Positions 11,573-20,035 are shown, counted from the stretch's first letter. The stretch: 54,101 nucleotides of DNA from Paraburkholderia bannensis NBRC 103871 (GCF_000685015.1 NZ_BAYA01000039.1:1-54101); one strand, 5' to 3'. The notes: generated by a model from the sequence alone, not told the origin. Program-made: numbers and translations.

Positions 11573-12934
11573 ATGAGCGATTCCACCCTGATGAACGTAT
11601 CGAGATTCACGTCGCGCGCGCGTCGCGGCTGGGCGTCGCTGAAGCCGCGCGTAGCGCGTGCATTCGCGCCCGCGCTGCGCAACCTCCTGTATATCAGACG
11701 GCGCATGCGGCCATTCGCGCTGGTCGCGACGATTGGATTTCCGCTTTATTACTACGTCTGGAAACACCTGTTTCCCCAGCCGTATGAAAACCTCGCACTG
11801 CGCCTCGTGGGCTCTGCATTGTTTCTGCCGTTTCTTTTTTCCGAACGCTGGCCCGAATCTGTTAAAAAAATTCTGCCCTGGTGGTGGTATCTGGCCACGC
11901 TTTATTCACTGCCGTTTTTCTTCACGTTCATGCTGTTCAAGAACAATGGCAATGAAGTGTGGGTGGAAAGCGCGCTGATTGCGGCCTTCGTGATGGTGTT
12001 GCTGCTCGACTGGCTGATGCTCGTGCTGCAGTTCATCGTCGGGATCGGGCTGGCCTTGCTCGCCTACCTGCTGACGACCGATCCCATCCAGCTCAACGGC
12101 ATCTACCTCACGCACCTCGCCATCTTCTCGTTTGCCGTGGCGATCGGCGCGGTCGCGAACTACGACCAGGATCGCATCCAGATCGAGCAGGATCGCGCCG
12201 TGCTGGCCACGGCGGGCAGCGTCGCGCATGAACTGCGCACGCCGCTCGTGGCGATCCGCGTGGGCGCCGCGGGCCTCATGCGCTACCTGCCCGCGCTGCT
12301 CGACACCTATGTGCTTGCGCAGCGCCATCGCTTGCCGGTGCCCAAGATACGCGTGGCGCATCTGCATTCGATGCAGGGCGTGGTCAGTCGCATCGAACAG
12401 GAAGCGCTGCATTCGAATGCAATCATCGACATGCTGCTCGCGACCGCGCGCTTCAGCGGCACGAACATGCAAAACGCAACGCAGTGCTCGATCGTGCATT
12501 GTGTGGAGACGGCCCTCGCGCGCTATCCGTTTCGCGAAGGCGACCGCGCGCGCGTGCATTGCAATCTGCGCCCCGATTTCGAATTTATCGGTTCGGAAAT
12601 GCTCACAGTCCACGTATTGTTTAATCTGCTCAAAAATGCGTTCCGGCATATGGGCAGTATTGAGGGCGCGCAGATCACGATTCGGCTTGAGTCGGGTAAA
12701 CGCTCTAATCAACTGATTTTTAGCGACACGGGCGCGGGTATTTCTCCTGAAGCCTTGCCGCACGTCTTTACCCGCTTTTATACTTCTTCCACTATCACCG
12801 ATGACGTCTCGCTCGGTGCGGGAATCGGGCTGGCATTCTGTCGCGATGTCATGCAGGCGATGGGAGGAGCGATCACCTGCTCCTCAGAGAAAGGCAAACA
12901 CACCGAGTTCGTTTTGACATTCCCTGCGCCATGA
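11573..12934 (+). CDS. lqsS: Membrane sensor histidine kinase, LqsS/CqsS-like (alpha-hydroxyketone sensor)
   Basis: 453 residues. The N-terminal ~195 residues hold about six hydrophobic helices (around 48-64, 76-90, 101-122, 132-150, 151-168, 182-196) with almost no periplasmic domain, as in LqsS/CqsS receptors for alpha-hydroxyketone signals. A dimerisation domain follows with the phospho-accepting His219 in VAHELRTPL, then an ATPase domain with N-box LLKNAFRH, G1 DTGAGISPE and G2 GAGIGLAFC. There is no receiver domain, which matches Legionella LqsS rather than hybrid Vibrio CqsS. Its stop overlaps the lqsR start by four bases (ATGA), so they are a translationally coupled pair. The signal synthase gene is convergent just downstream. 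Assignment to the Lqs family rests on all three genes together. Confidence 0.85.
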   Translation: MSDSTLMNVSRFTSRARRGWASLKPRVARAFAPALRNLLYIRRRMRPFALVATIGFPLYYYVWKHLFPQPYENLALRLVGSALFLPFLFSERWPESVKKILPWWWYLATLYSLPFFFTFMLFKNNGNEVWVESALIAAFVMVLLLDWLMLVLQFIVGIGLALLAYLLTTDPIQLNGIYLTHLAIFSFAVAIGAVANYDQDRIQIEQDRAVLATAGSVAHELRTPLVAIRVGAAGLMRYLPALLDTYVLAQRHRLPVPKIRVAHLHSMQGVVSRIEQEALHSNAIIDMLLATARFSGTNMQNATQCSIVHCVETALARYPFREGDRARVHCNLRPDFEFIGSEMLTVHVLFNLLKNAFRHMGSIEGAQITIRLESGKRSNQLIFSDTGAGISPEALPHVFTRFYTSSTITDDVSLGAGIGLAFCRDVMQAMGGAITCSSEKGKHTEFVLTFPAP

Positions 12935-13956
12935 CGAAAGCCATTCAGCCGTTTTCCTGGCCAACCACTGCCGCCTTTGTTGACGACAGTGCGGCATTTC
13001 TTTCGAATCTGAGCCTGCAACTCGATCCGGAACTCGCATTCCGCATGTTCAGCTCGCCCAGCGGCGCGCTGAGATTCCTGAATGCGCGCGCAGCGCAAGA
13101 TCAGCCCGCATCGCCCATTTTCAGCCCCTATCTGGATCGCACGGAAGAAAACGATGCGCACCAGGTCATCGCCATGCGCGTGGATGCCATTCGCAGCCTC
13201 GTGCAACGGCCTGCGCGTTTTGAATCGATCTCAGTCGTCGTCGTCGACTACGACATGCCCGAACTCAATGGCGTCGAGTTCTGCCGCCGCCTCGCGAATC
13301 CCGCCCTCAAGAAGATCATGCTGACGGGCAAGGCCGACGAACGCGTCGCCGTAAAGAGCTTCAACGAGGGGCTGATCGACCGCTTTATCCGCAAGCACGA
13401 AGTGGACGCGGTGGAGATGTTGAATCAGGCGATCCAGGATATGCAGGCCGCCTATTTCGACAAGACCAGCGGCGCCGTGCTCGATGCACTCGCGGTGTCC
13501 GAATATGCGTTTCTTAAAGACGCGGCGCTCGCGGCGCATGTAAAGGGCATATTCGCATCGCTGGGGATCGTCGAGCATTATCTTTCGTACCAGCCGCACG
13601 GACTGCTGATGTTCGATGCCGAAGGCACGGCATGGCTGCTCATCATCCATACCGACGAATCGCTGCGCGGCGTGCGCGAAATCGCCGTCGAACAGGGCTC
13701 GCCCGCGAAGTTCCTCGCCGAGCTCGACAGCCGCAGCAGCGTGCCCTACTTCTGGCTCACCGAAGGCTACTACCCCACGCAATGCCCCGACTGGCGCCCG
13801 TACATGCACCCCGCATCGATATTCGAAGGCGATTGCCGCTATGTCTATGCGCTCGTGAAGCAGCCTGCGGGTCTGTCGCTGAACAACGTCGTGCCGTTCG
13901 ACAATTATCTGCAACGACTCGACCGCGACATCCAGGCGGCCTGGAACTCGCACTAG
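12931..13956 (+). CDS. lqsR: Response regulator, LqsR-like, with uncharacterised output domain
   Basis: 341 residues. Residues 1-160 form a receiver: acidic pair Asp18/Asp19, likely phospho-acceptor Asp106 in VVDYDMPELNG, Thr132 in IMLTGKAD and Lys155. A stretch of about 40 residues (55-95) is inserted before the strand carrying Asp106, unusual for a receiver. The C-terminal ~175 residues contain no HTH, GGDEF or HD motif; visible blocks are HGLLMFDAEGTAWLLIIHTDES and VPYFWLTEGYYPTQCPDW. LqsR of Legionella has the same plan and similar length. It overlaps lqsS by four bases and is presumably phosphorylated by it. How it controls gene expression is not evident from sequence. Confidence 0.82.
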   Translation: MTKAIQPFSWPTTAAFVDDSAAFLSNLSLQLDPELAFRMFSSPSGALRFLNARAAQDQPASPIFSPYLDRTEENDAHQVIAMRVDAIRSLVQRPARFESISVVVVDYDMPELNGVEFCRRLANPALKKIMLTGKADERVAVKSFNEGLIDRFIRKHEVDAVEMLNQAIQDMQAAYFDKTSGAVLDALAVSEYAFLKDAALAAHVKGIFASLGIVEHYLSYQPHGLLMFDAEGTAWLLIIHTDESLRGVREIAVEQGSPAKFLAELDSRSSVPYFWLTEGYYPTQCPDWRPYMHPASIFEGDCRYVYALVKQPAGLSLNNVVPFDNYLQRLDRDIQAAWNSH

Positions 13957-14079
13957 AATGCGGCGAGCCAGCATCGCGCCGGCCCGCCATCATGCAGGCA
14001 CGGTTTCACTCAATCATCGAATCCGCGCCCGCGTCGTCCAGTCAACCGCCATCAGCATCCCTCAAAAGCCTCAAAGGCC

Positions 14080-15378
14080 TCAAGCCGCCACCGGCAGATC
14101 GAGCAACGCCGGCGCCTGGCGCATCTGCACGCGGCTTGCGCCACGTTCCAGCAACCGGCGCGTGGACGGCCAGTTTGACAGTTGCACTTCGTCGCGAATC
14201 GCTGCGCAAACATCGACGATGCGTTCAAGCTCGTCCTCGCTCAACATCGCGTTGATCGACAGCCGCATGAGCGAGCGGTTCTGCGCCGTGGCCGGCGCGC
14301 AGAACACCGACGCGAAAATGCCCCGCGCCTCCAGTGCGTCGCGCAGCACGATGGTCTGTGCTTCGGGGCCGGCTTCGAGCGCGACGATCTGCGTCTCGCT
14401 GCCGTTGAGGTTGTAGCCCAGCGCGCTCAGGCGCGAGCGCACGTACAGCGCATTCGACGCGAGCCGCTCGCGGCGCCAGTCGTCGCGTTCGATCACATCG
14501 AGCGTGGCCGCGAGTCCCGCGGTTTCGTGCGGCAGCAGCGTCGAGCTGAAAATCGCGGGCAGCGCCTCGAACTTGAAATACTCCTGAAAGCGCCGTGAGC
14601 AGCTAATAATGCCCGCGCGACCAGCAAATGCCTTCGCCAGACTCGCCGTGCGAAAGTGCACGCGATCGCCCAGCCCGAGCTGCGCAACGAGCCCTGCGCC
14701 ATGCGGCCCGTGCGTGCCGAGCGAATGCGATTCGTCGACCACGAACACGCAATCGTGCGCGGCGCAGACATCGGCGAAATCCTCTAGCGGACACACGCTG
14801 CCGTTCGTGCTGTACACCGAATCGACGATCACAATGCCCGGCCCGTTGCGGCGAATGCGCTGCTCCAGATGCGCGGCATCGTTGTGCATATAGCTGATGG
14901 GTTTCGCGCCCGCACTGCGAATGCCTTCCCACAGCGACATATGCGCCATCATGTCGATATAGACCGGCGTCTGCTCATTGGCGATCGACTGGATCAGGCC
15001 AGTATTGGCGGCAAATCCCGACTGGCACAACACGCTCGCCTGCGCGCCCATATAGCGGGCGAAGCGCTCCTCTAGCTGGAGCTGCGGGCACGCATCGTCG
15101 TGCAGAAAGATGCCGGACATCAGCAGTCCGTTACCGTCCGCACGGATCGTCGAACACATCGCGTCGAGAATCTCGGGGTGGCGCGCAATCGACAGATAGT
15201 CGTTGCTCGACAGGTGCAGCGCATTGGCGTCCGGCACGCGCCCGCGCATGATGTGCCCGCCTCCCCAGCTTTGCTGCACACGTTCCCCGTAATAGCGGTC
15301 TACGCGCGCAGCGAGAAAAGCCGGCAGGGCGGCATCGTTGTTTTGCGCATCACGCCAGTTGTTATTGTTGACTTGCAT
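14080..15378 (-). CDS. lqsA: Alpha-hydroxyketone autoinducer synthase, LqsA/CqsA-like
   Basis: PLP-dependent enzyme of the alpha-oxoamine synthase family, 432 residues. Visible features are LSSNDYLSIARHPEI near residue 57, QSGFAANTGLIQ, VDESHSLGTHGPHGAG (PLP-binding Asp215, His218) and the Schiff-base Lys249 in TASLAKAFAGRAG. Family members include KBL and BioF. The pairing with an LqsS-type kinase and an LqsR-type regulator, and MRLSINAMLSEDELERI near the end as in CqsA/LqsA, favour signal synthesis from an acyl-CoA and an amino-acid-derived donor. The ATG at 15378 is set by AAGGAG eight bases upstream; the longer frame to 15678 is low-quality. It is convergent with lqsR, 123 bp apart. KBL/BioF is the alternative but unlikely here. 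Confidence 0.85.
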   Translation of the reverse strand: MQVNNNNWRDAQNNDAALPAFLAARVDRYYGERVQQSWGGGHIMRGRVPDANALHLSSNDYLSIARHPEILDAMCSTIRADGNGLLMSGIFLHDDACPQLQLEERFARYMGAQASVLCQSGFAANTGLIQSIANEQTPVYIDMMAHMSLWEGIRSAGAKPISYMHNDAAHLEQRIRRNGPGIVIVDSVYSTNGSVCPLEDFADVCAAHDCVFVVDESHSLGTHGPHGAGLVAQLGLGDRVHFRTASLAKAFAGRAGIISCSRRFQEYFKFEALPAIFSSTLLPHETAGLAATLDVIERDDWRRERLASNALYVRSRLSALGYNLNGSETQIVALEAGPEAQTIVLRDALEARGIFASVFCAPATAQNRSLMRLSINAMLSEDELERIVDVCAAIRDEVQLSNWPSTRRLLERGASRVQMRQAPALLDLPVAA

Positions 15379-16175
15379 CTCAGGCTCCTTGTGGTCAGTG
15401 GCCGCCTCCCCGCAGGCGACTTCCCATACAGAACCGTTGGGATGGCAGGCCGGTAGTGGGCCCACGCCGGCTTGACGCGCGCGAGCGAACCTCGCGCGGA
15501 CACGCCGGGCATGGACTCTTGAATGCGGAAAAACCGAAGACTGATGAACGCGCGCAGGGCACGCCAATCGTGGGAAACGCAGGAAGCGCGCGAATCGATG
15601 CGGGGCCCGCGCCGGCTGCGCCAGCGGCCACGCCCGCGCCCAGGTGCATGCGCGTCGAGGGTGCATGCAGGGGCGCACGGGAGCGTGCGCGGCGCGCTAC
15701 AGCGCGCGTAACCGCCTGGCGCTGGGGATCGTATCGGGCGATCCGTCGTGCGCCTTGTTTTTCGGCGATGCGTCCGGCGTTAGTGCGTGGGGGTCGGTGC
15801 GGTCACGACAGCGCGAGCATGGGGCCGCGCGGCCGGCTGGAATGCGCGTTGCTCGCAACGTCACTCACACCTTTTGGTAATTATCCTTTAAAAACAGCGA
15901 GATGATAAATTTCATCTGCAACGAAATTCATTATGCATAGCGAAACGATTGCGCCCTCATGTAACGCATAAAAGGGCGCATTTCGTGGTCGAATCGGATG
16001 GCGCGTGGGTATTCACGGCGCATTGCCGTCAGCGCGGCGACAGGATATCGAAATGAAAACGGCGGACTCATAATCCGCTGGAAATATTGCCGGTTTCTCT
16101 TTTACTTTTTTATGACACCGGCTTTGATGTACTCGCGTCGCTCTGGGAATTCAGGACGCCCATTCAGGACGCCGG
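15379..16175. other. Long gene-free region between lqsA and the diguanylate cyclase
   Basis: Nearly 800 bp. The first 500 bp are very GC-rich, with open frames on both strands that look compositional only. From about 15880 the sequence becomes A/T-rich and contains GATGA-TAAATT-TCATC (15901-15916) and a hairpin with arms TGCGCCCT (15950-15957) and AGGGCGCA (15973-15980). It must hold the lqsA promoter and leader and possibly a small RNA. No gene can be supported. Confidence 0.55.
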
Positions 16176-17357
16176 TTACGCCGTCACCACGCGATCGCGG
16201 CCGCGCGTTTTGGCTTCGTAGAGCGCAGCGTCCGCGCGCGCCATCAGGCTGGCCAGCGTATCGCCGGGGTTCAGCACATCGACGCCCGCGCTGAACGTCA
16301 ACCCCGCGTGCGGCGTCTGGGGTGTCGACGGCTCCTGCCCGTGCGGCGCGGAATCACCGCCGCGCCGCACCGCGAGCGCGGCCACACGCAGCGCGTCGAG
16401 CCGCATCACCGCAGCCTCGCGCGTAATCGCCGGGAACAGCAGCGCGAACTCCTCGCCGCCCAGGCGCCCGAACAGATCGCTCTCGCGCACGCCGGTGGCC
16501 ACCACGCGGCCAAAATGCGCCAGCGCGCGATCGCCCGCCGCGTGGCCAAAGTGATCGTTGATGGCCTTGAAGTGATCGATGTCGAGAATCGCCAGCACGA
16601 CCGGCGTGCCCTTCACGCGCGCGGCCTCGATCATCTCGCCCGCATGAGCGACGAAGGCGCGCCGCGTGAGGGCGCTCGTGAGCTCGTCGCGATTGGCGAG
16701 GCGCTCCAGACGTTCGGCCATGCGGTCGTGCGCGAGCAGCACCATGCCGATGGATAACGACGGCAACACCAGGATCCCCAGCGCGAGCCAGACGACGTTG
16801 AGCGGCGTGACGGCAAGCAGCGTGTTCTGCTCGATCATCCCCGAGCCGTAGGTCACGCCGCGCAGCCCGTGCGCGAACGCGCCCAGCCATGCAGAAGCGG
16901 TCACGAAACGATAGCTGTACACGGGGCGGCCAGGCGGGCGGTAGCGTATCGCCATCCAGCCGATCGCCGCGTAAATCGCGGCATGGAACGCGGAAACGAG
17001 CGCAATGCGCGCAGCCAGGTTCGGCTCCGCCCAGTACCACCAGGCGATGCCGATGGCAACCACGGCGCAGCCAATCCGGGCAAGCGGCGCACGCGGCTGC
17101 AGTCCAAAGAATTCGCGGCAACCCTCCAGCGCACGCGTCACGGCGATGGCCAGCAGCGTGTTCGACACGAGCACGGTCAAGACCGGCATGCCCATGCGCT
17201 GCATCCCCGTGAGCACCAGCGCCACGCTTGCCCACACGTAAGCGCCGATCCAGCGGCTCACGCCCGGAATGCGCGCAGGCCGCAGCGAGCCGAGAATGGC
17301 GAGACTCATGATGCTCGAAAGCACCGTGACAAGAAGGATATTGACCGGATCTAGCAT
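16176..17357 (-). CDS. Membrane-bound GGDEF diguanylate cyclase
   Basis: 393 residues. The first ~210 residues form six or seven hydrophobic segments (for example 6-24, 38-52, 58-74, 96-110, 120-137, 190-208) without a recognised sensory domain name. A GGDEF domain follows, with the active-site motif GGEEF at 300-304 and an intact inhibitory I-site RESD at 291-294, exactly five residues before it. It should therefore make cyclic di-GMP from two GTP and be product-inhibited. No EAL domain is present. The ATG at 17357 is chosen over a TTG at 17375; neither has a strong ribosome site. It lies downstream of the Lqs locus and points toward it, so a link to quorum signalling is possible but only positional. 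Confidence 0.9.
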   Translation of the reverse strand: MLDPVNILLVTVLSSIMSLAILGSLRPARIPGVSRWIGAYVWASVALVLTGMQRMGMPVLTVLVSNTLLAIAVTRALEGCREFFGLQPRAPLARIGCAVVAIGIAWWYWAEPNLAARIALVSAFHAAIYAAIGWMAIRYRPPGRPVYSYRFVTASAWLGAFAHGLRGVTYGSGMIEQNTLLAVTPLNVVWLALGILVLPSLSIGMVLLAHDRMAERLERLANRDELTSALTRRAFVAHAGEMIEAARVKGTPVVLAILDIDHFKAINDHFGHAAGDRALAHFGRVVATGVRESDLFGRLGGEEFALLFPAITREAAVMRLDALRVAALAVRRGGDSAPHGQEPSTPQTPHAGLTFSAGVDVLNPGDTLASLMARADAALYEAKTRGRDRVVTA

Positions 17358-17776
17358 GAGCAGCGCACGGCGCAAGGTCTGGGGGCGGCGCCTGCATCGC
17401 GCGCCATGGGCCAGAAAAAACGGGCCCGCAACAGTTTAGGGCAGAAACTTTAAAAATATCGCTTCGACATATGAATTTATGCTTTTCAATGATGGACTGA
17501 ATCCCCGCCCCTGAAACAAATAAGTAAATTATTCCGATCGGCAATTATGCGTGACCGAATCGCGCACCGAATCGGAATCAGATCGGAATCGAATCAGCAC
17601 CGAATCGGCATCGCTCCGGTTCAATTGATTGCATATACATCCAATTTGCCGTTATTCATATTGGTTATTGTTGGGTGGCGCGCGCTGTTAAAACAATCGT
17701 CGACGATTAACGGCACCAGACGGGAACGCCATCTGCTGTATCTCTCCTGTGACTGGATCATTCGCAGGAGATGCTC
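17358..17776. other. Intergenic region with short degenerate repeats
   Basis: About 420 bp between two divergent genes. The centre (17552-17612) contains roughly 16-bp degenerate tandem units built on ACCGAATCGG/ATCGGAATC. The rest is A/T-rich, with no gene. It should contain both divergent promoters; no clear pair of -35/-10 boxes was assigned. Confidence 0.5.
17552..17612. repeat. Degenerate tandem repeats, ACCGAATCGG-type
   Basis: Units at 17565-17580, 17581-17596 and 17597-17612 are each about 16 bp and share CGAATCGG or ATCGGAATC; a further partial copy is at 17552-17561. They may be a multi-copy regulator binding array or simple slippage products. Confidence 0.5.
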
Positions 17777-18070
17777 ATGCCAACCGCCTCCGCTTCTTCG
17801 ACGGCTTCCCCGTCAACCTCGGCCGCCTTGCCCGGCAATCCTCGCGATGCGCTCGTCGAGCGGGTTCAGCGCGCCGTCAATGACGTGTCCTATCCCGCGC
17901 ACCCGCGCACGCTGATCGACGCGGCCACGCAGGCACACGCCGGCCCAGACGTGCTCGACGCGCTGCAGCGGCTGCCCGATGAGGCATTCGGCGGTTTTGC
18001 CGAAGTGTCGGCTTCGATCGTGGCCGGACTCGACACGCGCGCCGAGCCGCGACGCGACGCTACGCCCTGA
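17777..18070 (+). CDS. DUF2795 domain-containing protein
   Basis: A small acidic/neutral protein of about 97 residues. The core from LVERVQRAVNDVSYPAHPRTLID through DALQRLPDEAFGGFAEVS is the DUF2795 pattern (a helix, then PxxKxEL-like, then a VLxxLPD helix). The function of the family is unknown; it is common in Burkholderiales near stress and regulatory genes. ATGs lie at 17771 and 17777. AGGAG ends at 17770, directly abutting the first, so the second is the better start. Followed after about 40 bp by the response regulator gene on the same strand. Confidence 0.8.
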   Translation: MPTASASSTASPSTSAALPGNPRDALVERVQRAVNDVSYPAHPRTLIDAATQAHAGPDVLDALQRLPDEAFGGFAEVSASIVAGLDTRAEPRRDATP

Positions 18071-18111
18071 GGCCGCATTTGGGACGCTCGGGTAGCTCAG
18101 GGAGGATCGCC

Positions 18112-18633
18112 ATGAAACCAGCCAAAGCCGCAGGAACGGAAATTGCACGCACGGTTGCGACCGTCCGGCAATGGGCTGAGCCTGGAGGCTCGCGCCGCCG
18201 CCCGGCATGTCTGGAAACCAGTCAAAGAACCGCGCAAAGACCCGAAAAAAACGAGGGTGCGCTGCACCCAGGTACACGACGTATGGCTACCGTTTTACTC
18301 GTCGACGACGACATCAATACGCTGAACGCACTCAAGGAACTGGTCGGACAGGAAGGCTATCGGGTCAGGACGGCCGAAGATGGTCTCGATGCGCTGAAAA
18401 GCGCCCTGGCCGAGCCGCCCGACGTCGTGATTTCCGACTGCATGATGCCGCATATGGACGGCCTGTCCCTGATGCGCGAAATGCGCCGCAACAGCGTGCT
18501 CGCCGCGGTGCCGCTCGTGCTCGTGTCGGCGCTGGTGACGCCTCCTCCCGATGCGGACGTCGTCGCCTTCCTGCGCAAGCCGTTCGCCATTTCGCAACTG
18601 ATCGATATGTTGCACCGGATCGCCGCCCCATGA
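18112..18633 (+). CDS. Single-domain response regulator (CheY-like)
   Basis: The last ~117 residues are a complete receiver: VDDD near the start, phospho-acceptor Asp in VVISDCMMPHMDG, Ser in LVSAL and Lys in FLRKPF, with no output domain. The start is uncertain. A strong Shine-Dalgarno (GGAGG, six-base spacer) precedes the ATG at 18112 and gives a 57-residue basic extension with no recognised fold. An ATG at 18283 (MATVLLVDDD) gives the typical length but has a weak ribosome site. I report the longer form because of the ribosome site. No partner kinase is adjacent. It probably acts by protein-protein contact. Confidence 0.8.
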   Translation: MKPAKAAGTEIARTVATVRQWAEPGGSRRRPACLETSQRTAQRPEKNEGALHPGTRRMATVLLVDDDINTLNALKELVGQEGYRVRTAEDGLDALKSALAEPPDVVISDCMMPHMDGLSLMREMRRNSVLAAVPLVLVSALVTPPPDADVVAFLRKPFAISQLIDMLHRIAAP

Positions 18634-18692
18634 CGCTCGCACGCGGCGCATGCTGTGGAGAAATATGCGCCGCGTCCGATCCGCACTGCCCC

Positions 18693-18971
18693 TCATCGAT
18701 GCGGCTTCTGCCGCGTGTTCTCCTTCGTATTCCGGTTAACCTGCGCATCATTCTGCGTGCGCTCCTGATAGGCGTCGCCGCCCCGGCGATCGGTGTCTTC
18801 CAGGCCGCGCTCAAGATCTTCGTGACCTTGCACGCCGACCGAGCGCGGCTCGTGGGGATGCTTCGCCGCGACCGGCTCACCGCCTTCGTGACGGGGATGC
18901 TTGACTGGGGCGTCGTCTTCATGCTCGGGCCGCTGTGGCTGGCCGTCCGTGGTTTTACGCGCGTCTTTCAT
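18693..18971 (-). CDS. Small hydrophilic protein of unknown function
   Basis: A 92-residue protein with almost no hydrophobic residues, rich in Glu, Asp, Lys, Arg, His and Gln (begins MKDARKTTDGQPQRPEHEDD, ends ENTRQKPHR). I do not recognise a family. It is judged real because an excellent ribosome site (GGAGG, six-base spacer) precedes the ATG at 18971 and the codon third positions are strongly G/C as in neighbouring genes. The opposite strand shows a hydrophobic open frame over the same bases, which is best explained as its mirror. The composition suggests an intrinsically disordered, perhaps stress-related protein. It is convergent with the response regulator gene. Confidence 0.65.
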   Translation of the reverse strand: MKDARKTTDGQPQRPEHEDDAPVKHPRHEGGEPVAAKHPHEPRSVGVQGHEDLERGLEDTDRRGGDAYQERTQNDAQVNRNTKENTRQKPHR

Positions 18972-19126
18972 GGCGAACCTCCGTGCTGTCCATGCCACCA
19001 GGGCGCAAAGCCGATGCCCGCTGCCGCCCAGGCCACTGTTGCTCTGCTGGATCGTCTTAACAAAACTGTCGCGCACGCGCGGTACAGTCGAGGCTATTTG
19101 CCGTCTGGAATCGCCGCCCAGCCCTT

Positions 19127-20035
19127 ATGCTCGCCCCGCAACTCGCGCCGCTCGTCGCCGCCTTCTATGAAACCGTCCGGCACGGCAGCATCACCGCCGC
19201 CGCCCGGCACCTCTCGATCAGCCAGCCCACCGTCACCGCGCGCATCCAGCAGCTCGAAAAGCACTATGGCGTCGAACTGTTCCATCGGCGCGGCAGCCGC
19301 GTCGAGCTCACGCAGACGGGCGCGGCGCTCATGCCGCTCATCGACCGCATGATGGAAAGCGAACTCGCGATCGACTGCGCGCTGCGCGACGGCCGCGCGC
19401 TCGATGCGGGCAGTTTCCGGCTGGGCACCACCGGCCCCTACTACATCCTGCCAGCGGTCGCGGCGTTTCGCCGTCGTTATCCGAACGTGCAGATTGGCAT
19501 TGAGGTGGGCAACTCGCAGGAAGTACTCGACGCACTGGTCGAATATCGCGTCGATATCGCCGTTTCATCGAATCGGGTGGACGATGCCTCGCTCACGCGC
19601 CACCGCATCGCGAGCGATTCGCTCGTGCTGGTGGTCGATCCGTCGCATCGGCTCGCACACAAGCGCAGCACCGACCTGAACGTGCTGGCCGGGGAAACCC
19701 TGCTGCTGCGCGAGCCCGGCTCGCGCACGCGCGACGCCACCGAAGCCGCGCTCAAGCGACGTGGCGTCGCGCCCGCCGCGCTCATCGAAATCGGCAGCCG
19801 CGAAGCTATTTGTGAAGCGATCCGGCATGGCCTGGGCTGCTCGTTGATGCCGTCGGGCGAAGTGCCGCGCGGCGCGGCGCTCGTGAGCGTGCCGATCGAA
19901 CCGGACGGCCCGGTCATGCACGAATATCTCTACCACCTCAAGAGCCGCACCAATGCGCGTCTGATCGAGGCGTTCATGAGCGTGCTCGATGCAGAACCCG
20001 TCGATTCGTCATCAGCTTTTGCAGATGCTTCGTAG
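19127..20035 (+). CDS. LysR-type transcriptional regulator
   Basis: 302 residues. The N-terminal winged helix contains FYETVRHGSITAAARHLSISQPTVTARIQQLE, the LysR signature. The remainder is the periplasmic-binding-like effector domain (FRLGTTGPYYILPAVAAFRRRYPNV). The effector cannot be read. It lies 110 bp upstream of the phospholipase C gene on the same strand, so it may control or be co-transcribed with it. The ribosome site before the ATG is weak. Confidence 0.93.
   Translation: MLAPQLAPLVAAFYETVRHGSITAAARHLSISQPTVTARIQQLEKHYGVELFHRRGSRVELTQTGAALMPLIDRMMESELAIDCALRDGRALDAGSFRLGTTGPYYILPAVAAFRRRYPNVQIGIEVGNSQEVLDALVEYRVDIAVSSNRVDDASLTRHRIASDSLVLVVDPSHRLAHKRSTDLNVLAGETLLLREPGSRTRDATEAALKRRGVAPAALIEIGSREAICEAIRHGLGCSLMPSGEVPRGAALVSVPIEPDGPVMHEYLYHLKSRTNARLIEAFMSVLDAEPVDSSSAFADAS

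Noticed and set aside
11356..11787. 143-codon frame overlapping the start of lqsS
   Set aside because: It overlaps the well-supported kinase in another phase and has a random-looking translation.
14080..15378. Glycine C-acetyltransferase or BioF annotation for the PLP enzyme
   Set aside because: Family similarity alone would allow it, but no threonine dehydrogenase or biotin genes are near, while an LqsS/LqsR pair is immediately adjacent.
15456..15905. Open frame of 149 codons upstream of lqsA
   Set aside because: Arg/Ala/Gly-rich translation in all frames of a GC-rich stretch, no ribosome site, no recognisable domain.
18699..19150. Plus-strand hydrophobic frame suggesting a membrane protein
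   Set aside because: The minus strand over the same bases has a perfect ribosome site and host-like codons; the plus frame lacks a start signal and runs out of phase into the LysR gene.
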